Source: Lamellibrachia columna (taxonomy: Eukaryota; Annelida; Polychaeta; Sabellida; Siboglinidae). From it: a DNA stretch of 64,000 nt. The number at the start of each line of letters is the position of its first letter. Within the stretch, counting starts at the first letter, position 1. Of the stretch, positions 32,901 to 45,576 are shown in pieces. The notes below the pieces were generated by a model. It searched no databases. It was given only the letters and a program-made list of their open reading frames with translations, and was not told where the DNA came from. Location of the stretch: the NCBI GenBank assembly GCA_963662155.1, contig OY759262.1, positions 61,928,010 through 61,992,009 of the forward strand. Direction: 5' to 3'. Both the position numbers and the translations under genes were made by a program.

Positions 32901-35900
32901 ACACGTCTAAAAGAATGTGGTTTAACAATCCTAGAGACAAGGAGGTTAAAAGGAGATCAAATTGAAGTTTTTAAGATATTGAATGAGTATGAAAATATTT
33001 ATAGAAATATTTTTTTTCAATCAAGAAAGATAGTAGAACTAGAGGACATGAGGTAACATTAGTAAAGGATTAGTGTAAATTGGATATCATGATGTACTCG
33101 AGGACAATAAATGAATGGAACAAATTATCTACAGATTGTGTAACTGCTAGCAGCGTGAATATGTTTAAAAACAAAGTTGACACATATCTCAGGAAGGCGG
33201 GTTACGCATAGATGAATGATAAGCCAATGGCTTCCTTGTCCACTTGCCATGTGGGCATTTGCCTTGGATGACAATCTTGTTAATATTTGTGTAATTGTTG
33301 TTAATATACAGACATTTGAATGGCTGTGTTCTGGACGGCATTGGACGACCACACATCCTTATCACTGATGCCTACAACGCTGACTACATTCAGGCGAGAC
33401 GGAGGCTCCGGGATGAACAACTCATGAGTGAGTTTGCTGCCATCTGTGGATAAGATATCGACTTGTCACTTAGTCATCTTTTCCTGTCTGTGTCCTAGTC
33501 ACATCTTCTATTTGTATTCTAGTCATATCTTCTATTTGTGTCCTAGCCACATCTTCTGTTTGAATTCTAGTCATATCTTCTATTTGTGTCCTAGCCACAT
33601 CTTCTGTTTGTGTTCTAGCCACATCTTCTGTTTGTGTCCTACTCACATATTCTATTTGTGTTCTACTCACATATTCTATTTGTGTCCTTGCCACATCATA
33701 TTTTGTTATTTTCTGTTCTATGTTTGTCACAGAATCACAGACATCAGTTAAAAGAATGTCAGTCTAAAATTAACTTTTTCAGAAGACTCCTGAACAGCTG
33801 TTCATAAAATCATAATAGTAGAAAAATTCCTGTCCTGTTCAGTGTTCAATGTGTGCTGAGTGCTGTGGATAAATTTATATATCCTATTTATATAAATATA
33901 TAAAATTATAACTTTAACTTATTTTTAATTTATTTATATAAATTAAACTTTCTGATATTTTTTATTTTCTACTTTTTTATGTAAATTAAACTTTTTGAAA
34001 TTATTTATAATACAGACTTTTTAACCTGAAATAGAAGTATTTATATAAAGATCATAGATAATCACTACACAGCCCCATCTGATGTAGGAGACATAACGAT
34101 CCCCATCTTGTCTTGTTGCTCCACAGCGAATATACTTCAGACAATGCGCAATAATGGCAATGTTCTGGTTGCCGTGGATACTGCAGGACGAGTCCTTGAA
34201 CTTGCCCAATTACTGGTATGTCTCGTTGCAATCGTCTTGCTGGTCTTATTCAGTTCTTTGTAAACCCACGAGTGTCTCAAGAGGGCATCAGATGTCACTT
34301 AATAAGACATCTTATCAACTTTGGCATATGTCTTGCCAACTCTCACCGTCCTTGCATAGCAGCCAGGATCCTGTAACATTAAGTCTAAGTCAGAGTTGTC
34401 TTTAATTTTGTCCAGCTTATTTAATTAATAAGTGTCGTCAAACTGAGCCTATTATTTTCATCATAGAGAAAGTGTCACAGTCTTGCCGGTGACAGATAGA
34501 AGATGGACTCCCCATGGAATTTGGATCCATTAATTTTTTATTATTTATATAAATTTAAGTTAATCTTCTTAATTTAATCCCTTTCATGCCTACTGGTGCA
34601 TAAGGCAGAAACAAGACTTCTCCACTTCTGTCAGTCTGCAGCTTGTTTGGTGCAAGAATATTTGCATGATGTTTTGAAGGCATTTTGTGTGGAAGGTTGA
34701 AAATTTTAAGCCTCAAAAATCTATTTCAGTGATTCAGTCATATGCCAGCATTCTGAACCATATAACAGAGTGAACATAATGTAACTCTGATATAACCTCA
34801 GCTTCGTTCTAGAGTATAGTGTATAGTTGATCTCCATACATATCTTAACTTAATGTTATTTAGCCTGAAATAAATGTGTTCACATTTGTATGTGTAGAAT
34901 GTTTCTGGTGAGTGTTTGTGGTTGTTGTAGGATCAGATGTGGCGGACGCAAGAGTCAGGACTAATGGCTTACTCCCTCGCTCTACTCAACAATGTCAGTT
35001 ACAACGTCATTGAGTTCGCCAAGTCTCAGGTGTGTACTTTTCACGGTATATGAACTGGAATCAAGTCAGATATACATAACTAGCCGAGTTACAGCCACTG
35101 CAAGAGCTTATGACTACCCAGTGAAGTGTTGGTAGGGCAATGCCAATGATGGATATAACTTTGTTCCCCCGAAATCATGTACAGCTACCGGTTTCATGAA
35201 GCATTCATACTGTATGAAGGAAGTTATATGGATGTTTAATGTAGATCACATAACGGAATGATTCCTATTCCCTGAGCATGCCTACAAAATGTCAGTCATG
35301 CATAACTAATGTCTAGTGGAGATGTGAGGGAACAGGTATACAAACAAACAGTCACAAACTGTTTATAGTATAGATATAATGGCAGGTCAAAGTTCAAGAA
35401 AATGATTGGACTTTGGAAATATGCAAAATTCCAGGAATCAGTAGTGTCATAGTGTCAAGATGGGCAACTTATAAAAATGTGAGTAGCCTGTTATAGTATA
35501 TAGAACCAGACTACTTTTGCTCTTTGACAAATTTTAATTGATCCAGTCAAAATTTTATAAATTGTACAAATGAATTAGCATGTCGTAGTGGATTCTAGAT
35601 AGATTTGATTTTTCATTAAACAGTTCTAAAATGAGACGAGCGAAACAATTTAATTGAGGAGAGATCTTTAAATGGCAAAAGTTGTGACAGTTACATGCAG
35701 TTTTTGGTGTTTGATGTTGCCACCAGGTGGAGTGGATGAGTGACAAGATCATGAGGTCGTTTGAGGACCGTCGGAACAATCCATTCCAGTTCAAACACCT
35801 ACAGTTGTGCCACAGTCTGGCGGAACTAGCCAGGGTGCCCGAGCCAAAGGTATGTCTTGTAGATAAGACTGTGTCAGAGTGGTCTTTGTGAATTTGTTCA

Positions 35901-37913
35901 CTGTCACCTATCTTGCAATATGTCTCCACCTCTGCTGGTCCTTTGCTGCCATTTGCGTCTCACAGAAGTCAAGACCTGTCCTGTCTAGTTGGACGTCCAG
36001 TTCTTTCTCACTGTGTCTAGGAGGATGACTTTACCAGGCCAGTTGACCTCGTCACATGACCATCTCAGCTTGCCTCTTACTGCAGACAGGAGATCTTCAT
36101 GTCACCCGACTATATTGTGCACTTCCTTGTTGGTGACATAGTCATACATATATAGGATGTGCAAGATGTTACAGTAGCATGGCCAAAGCCCGGAGCAGGC
36201 TTATTTTGTGAATTTACTGTCTTATTGAAACAGTTATTACACTGTATGCCGTAGGTACGTGTGTGTGTATAAATGAAAAGTATGTTACTTATACTTTTCA
36301 AATGGCTTGATCTCTCTAAATAGATGTATGTATGTTTGTATGGATGCATGCATGCATCTATGCTAACAGGTCATGACATGGAATTATTCAAAATGGCACA
36401 CAACATATTTCGATAATAATTCCCTCGATAAGTCGCTAAAATCCGTGTAAAACAAGGCCTGTCAAGACAGGAGGACAAGGAGATAAATGTGACATCACTG
36501 TTGTTATGGAAGTCACATGTGCTACCACCCCAGATAGCAGTAGTGACAATAGCAACAGTAGCGTATTGAAGAAGTACAATGCATGTCTCGTGGAAGTGGA
36601 CTATATTTGAATTCGACAATTCTCGAATGTTCATCTGTTAGCAGTTTTTCCCATCAGAGGTGGTCCTGTCATTTGTAAATTTGTGATTGAAGGAGACAAA
36701 ATTGAGAAAATACGCTCCCGATTTTACTAAAGCTCCAAAATAACGTAGAATAACACCAGTGACCAAAACATTAGACGTTGATTCCTGACAAAATGTCTCC
36801 TAATTCTTTGAGCAATGACTCGCTTTTAATAGTCACCAAAAGGCACAGTGACCTGTCAAGAATCCCCACCAGTTGGATGCAGGGCATTAAACACAATGCA
36901 CAAGCTGTCTAGGCTTTCTTGCGGGAGTCAGCAGTGAATGTAAATATGTTGGTTGTGTAGATGAAATGTATGGCACATAACATTACAGATCTTAAAAATA
37001 ATACAATGTCACACAGGAAGCCAATGCAGACATTTCAGAAGTGGCACTGAGTGAGAGATACAATGCCTGTGTGTATGAGTTCTCTCAGTGTCTTGTCAGG
37101 GCAATAAGTCGTCACAGGATGATTGGCATTATTCATTTCTGAGCCAAGTGATGACCCTCGTTATCTCGTTATCTTGCCCAAGGAGGCTGCTCATGTTCTC
37201 AGCAGTGGGACTGAACAGGCTGTTTCACTGGACTGTTATTCACACATGATTACATCATCCCATGGGAAATACAGGTCGTTTATGTAGAGATGTTCTGTTT
37301 AAAAAAACAAGGGGAGTAGTTAACCGCTGTCCTGACAGCTCTAAGCAGAGTGAATCTCTCCTGACACCATGTACTGCTTTAGAGTCAGCGACGGCATTAC
37401 TGCCGTACACACTGCTCGGCATCTCTCACACGCCCGTCCAGGAAGCAGCTCTGGCTGCAGGTGCTAGAATCAGTGGGTTAGAGATAGACCACCACTCTTT
37501 GAAACCGTTTGAGTCCACGACAGGTTACGCATTTACCCCCTGTGTGGGATCTTTTACTTCCCCGGGCACAGGCACCAGACAGAAGGGACCAACGGCTTTT
37601 ACTTCTGAAAGACACGGGCAAAGTCGGGTGAACTCGATCGACCATCCAGTGCTCTAACCACCATCCTTAAAAAATATGTTGCAACATAGTAGGTGGTTAT
37701 TAGTTTGATGACTCATTTAGGTTAATTAGTAGCATATATGTAACTACATAATACATTAATAGTGATAAATATTTTATTACAAAGCTTGAAATATACCTGA
37801 ATGTTCAAGTGAACTATTCCTGCAGTAGCAAGATTTTTTTTAAATCTGTGATTGTAACAATGTGTGCAAATGGGGGAAGGTGATCAATTATAGAAATACT
37901 ATGTGTGTGCGTG

Positions 37914-37945
<32 letters not shown>

Positions 37946-38035
37946 GCGTGCGTGCGTGCGTGTGTGTGTGTATATGTACATTGACACATACATGTGTGTA
38001 TGTATATATATATATATATATTATATATTATTATG

Positions 38036-38130
<95 letters not shown>

Positions 38131-41100
38131 TGTAAATTCAATGTATAAACAAAAATATCAACAAATCTGACCAATGGATGACTGCATACAAAGTGAAGGC
38201 AGGTGTTCAATTCAGACATGCGATCTCAGCCAGTCTAGATCTTGCTGGTTTCGAAGACACTTGCCGTCTTCCTGCAGATCTTTGTCGAGGGCAGTTGAGA
38301 GTGTTCTTCGTGGTCACCCCTGCCAGCCACCAACATCACAGATGTGAAATATTGGTCTATGGCCAGCTGTGCTTATATTACATTATATGTAACATAATAT
38401 ATTTTGATGACCACCATGTTTAAAGGTGACGGATATTGATCTGGACAAGGTCAAAAGTAAAATATTTGAAATCGGTGCCCCCGAAAACCTATATTTTGAC
38501 ACCAAAGCTACGGCTCCATGTGATGCAGATCTTAAGATACGAAGAAAATTTTTTTTTTCCATTTTAAAAATGGCTGCTAATGCCGACCAGGGCAAAATCT
38601 GAGATGGCTCGGAGTCTAAATTTGTTCGCCTTAATGATTTCTAAATGTGTGCCAAATTTCATACTTTTATCAAAAAGTGCATGACTTTTCAGCTATCTGC
38701 CACACTAAATGCAAAAATTTATTTATTTTAACATGATACATAAAAAAAAATATATATATAGAGATTTTTATTAAAACATACATGCCTGTGTTCTTTTTTT
38801 ATTGCACATTGCAGTCTGAACAATAAATAATTAGCAACAGGGGTCAAACTACTATGGGGGGGTAGCTTTTCTATGGGGTGGTCACTTTACTATCACACAC
38901 TGGTCTTGTTCAGTTCTTTGTAAACCCACGAGTGTCTCAAGAGGGCATCAGATGTCACTTAATAAGACATCTTATCAACTTAGGCATATGTCTTGCCAAC
39001 TCTCACAGTCCTTGCGTAGCAGCCAGGATCCTGTAACATTAAGTCTAAGTCAGAGTTGTCTTTAATTTTGTCCGGCTTATTTAATAAGTGTCGTCAAACT
39101 GAGCCTATTATTTCTCCATAGAGAAAGTGTCACAGTAATGCCGGTGACAGATAGAAAATGGATCCCCCCATGGAATTTGGACCCATTAATTTTTTATTAT
39201 TTATTAAATTTTACATGGAAACAAGTCAGCCATCAGTCAACTGTAGAAATGACCGGAATCTTCCACATTTAGAACATATTCTGAGTAAACCACTGGTGTG
39301 ATATTCTTGATTTTAGGTTCACATAGTTAGTTTTTGTTATCTCTTTTAGGTGCAAAGCCCCAAAACCATAACTTTTGTTTGCTTTAAATGAATCCTCTTA
39401 ACTTAATGCTCTTTGTGCCTACTGGCGCATAAGGCAGAATTGCCAGAAACAAGACTTCTTCACTTCTGTCAGTCTGCAGCCTGTTTGGTGGCCTTGTCCC
39501 AGCTGAGGTGCATTTCCTGTAATTCCCCCTCCCCAGTTCTCCAGGTTGTTTTTGGTCATCCTCATTTTTGTTTTCATTCGGGTGATCACCTCTAGGCTGT
39601 TTTGGCTATATTGTCATCATCTTTCATAAAACGTGGCCGACCCATCTTCTTGTGGTGAGCAAGTCATCCTAATAATTTGTGCAGTTAGTTTCAGAAGTTC
39701 TTTGTTGGAAATCTTTTGTAGCCAGAATATTCGCAATGATCAGTTGCCTGACATGTTTGCTATATAAGACGTGGCCCCCAAAGATGATAGTTTTGTTTGC
39801 GTAGCTAAGACCCTTAAAGAGATGTCTCCCATCTATAGTGGCATAAACGACAGAAGAACATAAGCTTGAATGACAGAAGAAGAAAAGGTGATAATGTAAC
39901 AGCAGTGATCCTCACAGGTGTAGACACTGAACAACTAATCAGTTGTTGACGTGTGAGAGTAAGTCATCATTAGCGACACCGGCGACACAACTTTGTGTTT
40001 CATATGAACTGTTGTGACAGTTGTCTTTCCTGGAAGTGAAGCCCATGACCTCTGGGAATACGGAGATCAAACAAAAGGCATAGTTCAACTCAGTGACAAA
40101 AGTGACTAATTGTCACAATAAACCAGCGTCAGAAGAACACATTCTGTATGACACAGCTTTGTCAGGAACCTCTGGTCATCATGGCGACAAACATAGAAAA
40201 TTAGTATTGACAATACAGAACCATTTGCCCATGTTGTAGTCAGCTTTGAATCTTTTTTTATTTTGTTATATATAATTATTGTCCATTTGTGCTAGTAAAT
40301 ATGGTAGTTTATGTTTTTTCTCTAAAAAGATATTTGACTTCACTTAGTTTGTGTGGGCTCTTGGCTTACTTACATAGAATGTGGTGATTTATATCTGAGA
40401 AGATATATATATATGTGCATGCACATACACAATTATGTGCACACACACACACATATATGCACCATCTTGCTGTCAGATACCTATTATTTATTTTGTATAA
40501 CATACTTATATACATGTATTCATATATTAATTTTACTTTTATATATTCATTTGATTGCAATTGAATGAGTAAATATTATTATTTGGGGCCATTGTCATCT
40601 CTGAAGCCAACACATATTATTTTCAAAGTTACATCCTAGTCAACATCATTGTTATATTATGATAGGTTTATTTTGTTTTAAGCCATAGAAGTTGAATATT
40701 AAATGTAAGGACATATTAACACATTTTTTAAAACATTAAACAATAAAATAATAGAGCAATAAATTTCTTATGAATAAATGAAATTAAACTTGTATAGTAA
40801 TATATAAAAAGGCGTAGGTGCACTGCTAAAATAAAATTGGTCATTTACAGGTCAAATGCAGAAAGTTATCAAATAAGTTCATGGTTACTACCAGTGGTAA
40901 AGTCCATAAGACAAATGCAGAAAGTTATCAAATAAGTTCATGGTTACTACCAGTGGTAAAGTCCATAAGACAAATGCAGAAAGTTATCAAATAAGTTCAT
41001 GGATACTACCAGTGGTAAAGTCCATAAGATATAAAAGCGTTTTTGACACACTCCTTAGAGTTATTGTGGCTTGTATACAGGGTTTCCTGGAAGATGATAC

Positions 41101-44100
41101 AGCAGAATTGAATACAGTTTCGCATGGAGTTTCCCTCCGGTCATCCAATCTTGGTAGCCTCGTTGCGATGATGATGATGATGATAATGATGATGATGATG
41201 TTGATGTCTTCAGCATAAGATACATATGGGCATACCTTTTATGATTGCTGAATTCATATTTATTAATCTTATCATCTTCAGTGCCGTTTTCACAGCCATC
41301 ATCATCATTATCCCTGTCAATAACAGGTGCTACTTGATGACCTTCACAGAGCCCTGATTGCGGCCATCTCGGTGCTTTGTGTGCGACACCACTTACCACT
41401 TTCTAACTGAATTATGCCCTCATTGCATTATGTCTATTAAGCGCATTAGCATCAGCTGGTCAGTTGCTCGCCAGTGTCCAAAGCCCATAGGTGACCATTG
41501 ACCACTCTGAGACAGTTGCTCAACAGCCCAGTTAGGTCATTTGATATTCACAATTTGGCGATGACGCACCGCCTGACTTGTATTGAAGCCAACCGACTGT
41601 GGAATTATTGATTTCCTGTGAACTTTCACCTCATGGTTACTAGGGTGCAGTGCATGCGACTGGACAAATGTGGATTTCGCCAGATGACGGTTGTAACGAT
41701 CATGTTATTAGTGCATGTTTAGTTTTAGTCTGGATGATCCTAAGTATTGGTGGCAAGTCATGTGCGACTATCCTAATAAAGCGTCTGTTGTAAGGTGTTC
41801 GGTACATGTCATATGACTTTTGAAAACACTTTTGCATTGAAAAAGTAAATAGAGTTAATGTTTTTTGTACTACTGCATTGGAGCACCACATGGGCCACAC
41901 TGACCCATGAGCACCATGTGGGCCACATTGACCCATGAGCAACACATGGGCCACACTGACCCATAAGCACCATGTGGGTCACGCTCACCCATGAGCACCA
42001 CATGGGCCACACTCACCCTTGAGCACCATATGGGCCACACTCACCCATGAGCACCACATGGGCCACACTCACCCTTGAGCACCACACGGGCCACACTGAC
42101 CCATGAGCACAACATGCACCATGCAAAAGTGAAGTACATTTATCTGGAATTATTTGTAGCGATGTACAGATATCTGGAATTATTTGTAGTGAAGTACATT
42201 TATTTTGAATTATTTGTACTGATGTACATTTATCTGGAATTATTTTGTAGCGATGTACATTTATGTGGAATTATTTGTGGCTAAGTGCAATTATCTGGAA
42301 TTATTTGTGTTGATGTACATTTATCTGTACTTTTGTTGTATTTTAATTGTGCTTGTTTGCTATTAATACTGTGCCATTCACTCTCCCACTCATTTGATAT
42401 AATGCTTTTAAAGAAATAATTACAAATCAAAGTACTTCACGCTAAGTTAAGCTAATTATTCAATGTTGATATATGCTATGTATTATATGCATTATGAGCT
42501 ATTTTACAACAATAAATTATTATTCATGATTCATATAGCAACAACAGCTAAGATATATAAAATATGTAAAAATTTTAAAGTACAATTTAAATCAATAAAT
42601 AATAAATAGCCAAGATAGCAAAATACAAAGTAATGTGGCTTATACGAGGAAAGGATAAATTTTATATCAAGGCAGGTGGTGATGACTAAATAAGTCAATT
42701 TTCAGTTGTTTTTCTAAATGCCGTTAAGAGTGACCACATTTAGGCAAATCATTCGGGGGGGAGGGGGGTGCATCACGACAAAGTTAGACTTTCCAATTGT
42801 TTTCCTAGACATTGTCTCTTTCAGCAGCAGGCCATCACGTACTGAGCGTAGAGCATGTTATGCCCTACATTGTCCCTTTCAGCAGCAGGCCATCACGTAC
42901 TGAGCGTAGAGCATGTTATGCCCTACATTGTCCCTGTCAGCAGCAGGCCATCACGTACTGAGCGTAGAGCATGTTATGCCCTACATTGTCCCTGTCAGCA
43001 GCAGGCCATCACGTACTGAGCGTAGAGCATGTTATGCCCTACATTGTCCCTGTCAGCAGCAGGCCATCACGTACTGAGCGTAGAGCATGTTATGCCCTAC
43101 ATTGTCCCTGTCAGCAGCAGCCATCACGTACTGAGCGTAGAGCATGTTATGCCCTACATTGTCCCTGTCAGCAGCAGGCCATCACGTACTGAGCGTAGAG
43201 CATGTTATGCCCTACATTGTCCCTGTCAGCAGCAGGCCATCACGTACTGAGCGTAGAGCATGTTATGCCCTACATTAACAATACTGTTTAAGATATTCTG
43301 AGGTCAAGCCACATATCGCATTAAAGATGTAGGTGCTTATCTTGAAAGTAATTCTCATCCTAATTGGCAGCGATTGTAGTGTTCGCAGATATGGTGTGAA
43401 AATGTCTGTTTTCTACACAGCTCGGTCCAAACCACCATTTCCTGTAGACTGATTTAACCACATTTCCTGTATTCTAAGTTGCCAAACTGTGGCTGTTCTC
43501 ATAAATTCTCACAAAGTCACCACAAGTGAAGTACAGGGAATACGTGTACAAGGATTTTCATTAGTTAACTCATATGGAACTAGCATATTATTAAAATGCC
43601 CACGTTCTCTTAATTAGTTTATCTTAAAGTACCAGGTACATATGTAAATTAGCAATGTTATACGTCATGTCATGTTTAAATCTTTATTCCTGTAGTATAT
43701 TTACTCTCAGAAATTATATATATCAGGAATTTGACAGGACAATAAACCATCCAGTCAAAAACGTTATATTTCAGCTTCGATTTCCATTTATTGGTAGGTC
43801 TTTTAATGCAGTAAACTAGCATATTGTTAATTAATTGCCAAATCATTTATTTTGAAATAATGTAAAATTCAGGGTTGCATTGTCCCATAAAACAGTCAAT
43901 GGGGTAACCAAAGAGAATCATTGTCCCATAAAACAGTCAACGAGGTAACCAAAGAGAATCATTGTCCCATAAAACAGTCAACGAGGTAACCAAAGAGAAT
44001 CATTCTACATTTGGATTCCGTTTAATGCTAAACAATAATTCTGCTGAATTAGAATTAGCGGACAGTATCAGAGTCTGCACAGTGAGCCTTCTGTTTCACG

Positions 44101-45356
44101 TGAACTGACAGATGTGGTTGTAGTAAATGTTATCCAGACAAAGTAACACAGAGTGTAAATGTTAAATGTTTGTGGAATGAAATAGTGTCAAGTGACTACA
44201 GTGTCAAGAGAAATAGTGTCAAGTGGTGATGGTGGAAAATAGAAATTTCTGCGAGAACACCCAAAACTCACTGAGGCACATTGTCTTGATAAATTCACAG
44301 AATTTATGTTTAATTAAACATATAGATTATTAATGAAATGATGTATTACAGGTATATAGATAGTCAACAAACGTACAGCCCAGTCCATGGCAATGTCATA
44401 TTGAAGAATGAAATTTGTGAAGTGCCATATATCTGGACCAACCTATTCATAAGCGCATACAGTTATTGCAAAAACATACATGCAATCATAGGAATTACAA
44501 CTATATCTAGTTAAAATTATATATTAAAGTAAATAAACAGTATATGATTTAGGTTAAAAGTAATAACTAAATAATATACATGTTCAGCAGAATGTTCTCT
44601 GTATCGGCAGATGATAGACTAACTGATCTGTTCATCACCTGGCGTTGTGTTCTCTGTATCGGCAGATGATAGACTAACTGATCTACCGGGGTATCCATCA
44701 CCTGGCGTTGTGTTCTCTGTATCGGCAGATGATAGAATAACTGATCTATCCATCACCTGGCATTGTGTTCTCTGTATCGGCAGATGATAGACTAACTGAT
44801 CTGTTCATCACCTGGCATTGTGTTCTCTGTATTGGCAGATGATAGACTAACTGATCTGTTCATCACCTGGCGTTGTGTTCTCACAACAAGAGATTGGTAA
44901 TATTGATAAGATGGTCATCTGAACAGACAGCATCAGTGATATATGACAGAGCATCAGTGACGACTGGCACAAAGCAGGTGCTTGTGACTTTGCAGTCGTA
45001 TAGATCCTGAACTCGGAGTCATTAAATCGTAATCGCCCAGCAAGACTTAATGACAGGAAGCCCTCAACATGCACGTGCTTAATACTCAGAGCTGGGCAGT
45101 CACATCAACACACAAACATGTCAGGTGCTTTCTGTACTCACATTTCATTTGTTGTGTTTATCTGTCACAAGAACTTCTCACTTTCTCCTTCCTGCGGTGA
45201 TACGTCACCAGCCCACATGTACAGCTTTCTTGTTCTTAACGTTGCCAGTAGATTTTTCTGACCATTTTCGCTGTCATCTGTTTTGCATACTTGGTATTAT
45301 TTACCAGTGCATACATATAATAATTGTTTTGATGATTATAGTACTACAAGGTAAGC

Positions 45357-45439
<83 letters not shown>

Positions 45440-45489
45440 TTACCTTATAATATATATGCTTACCTTGTAGTACTATAATCAGATTGGTG

Positions 45490-45576
<87 letters not shown>

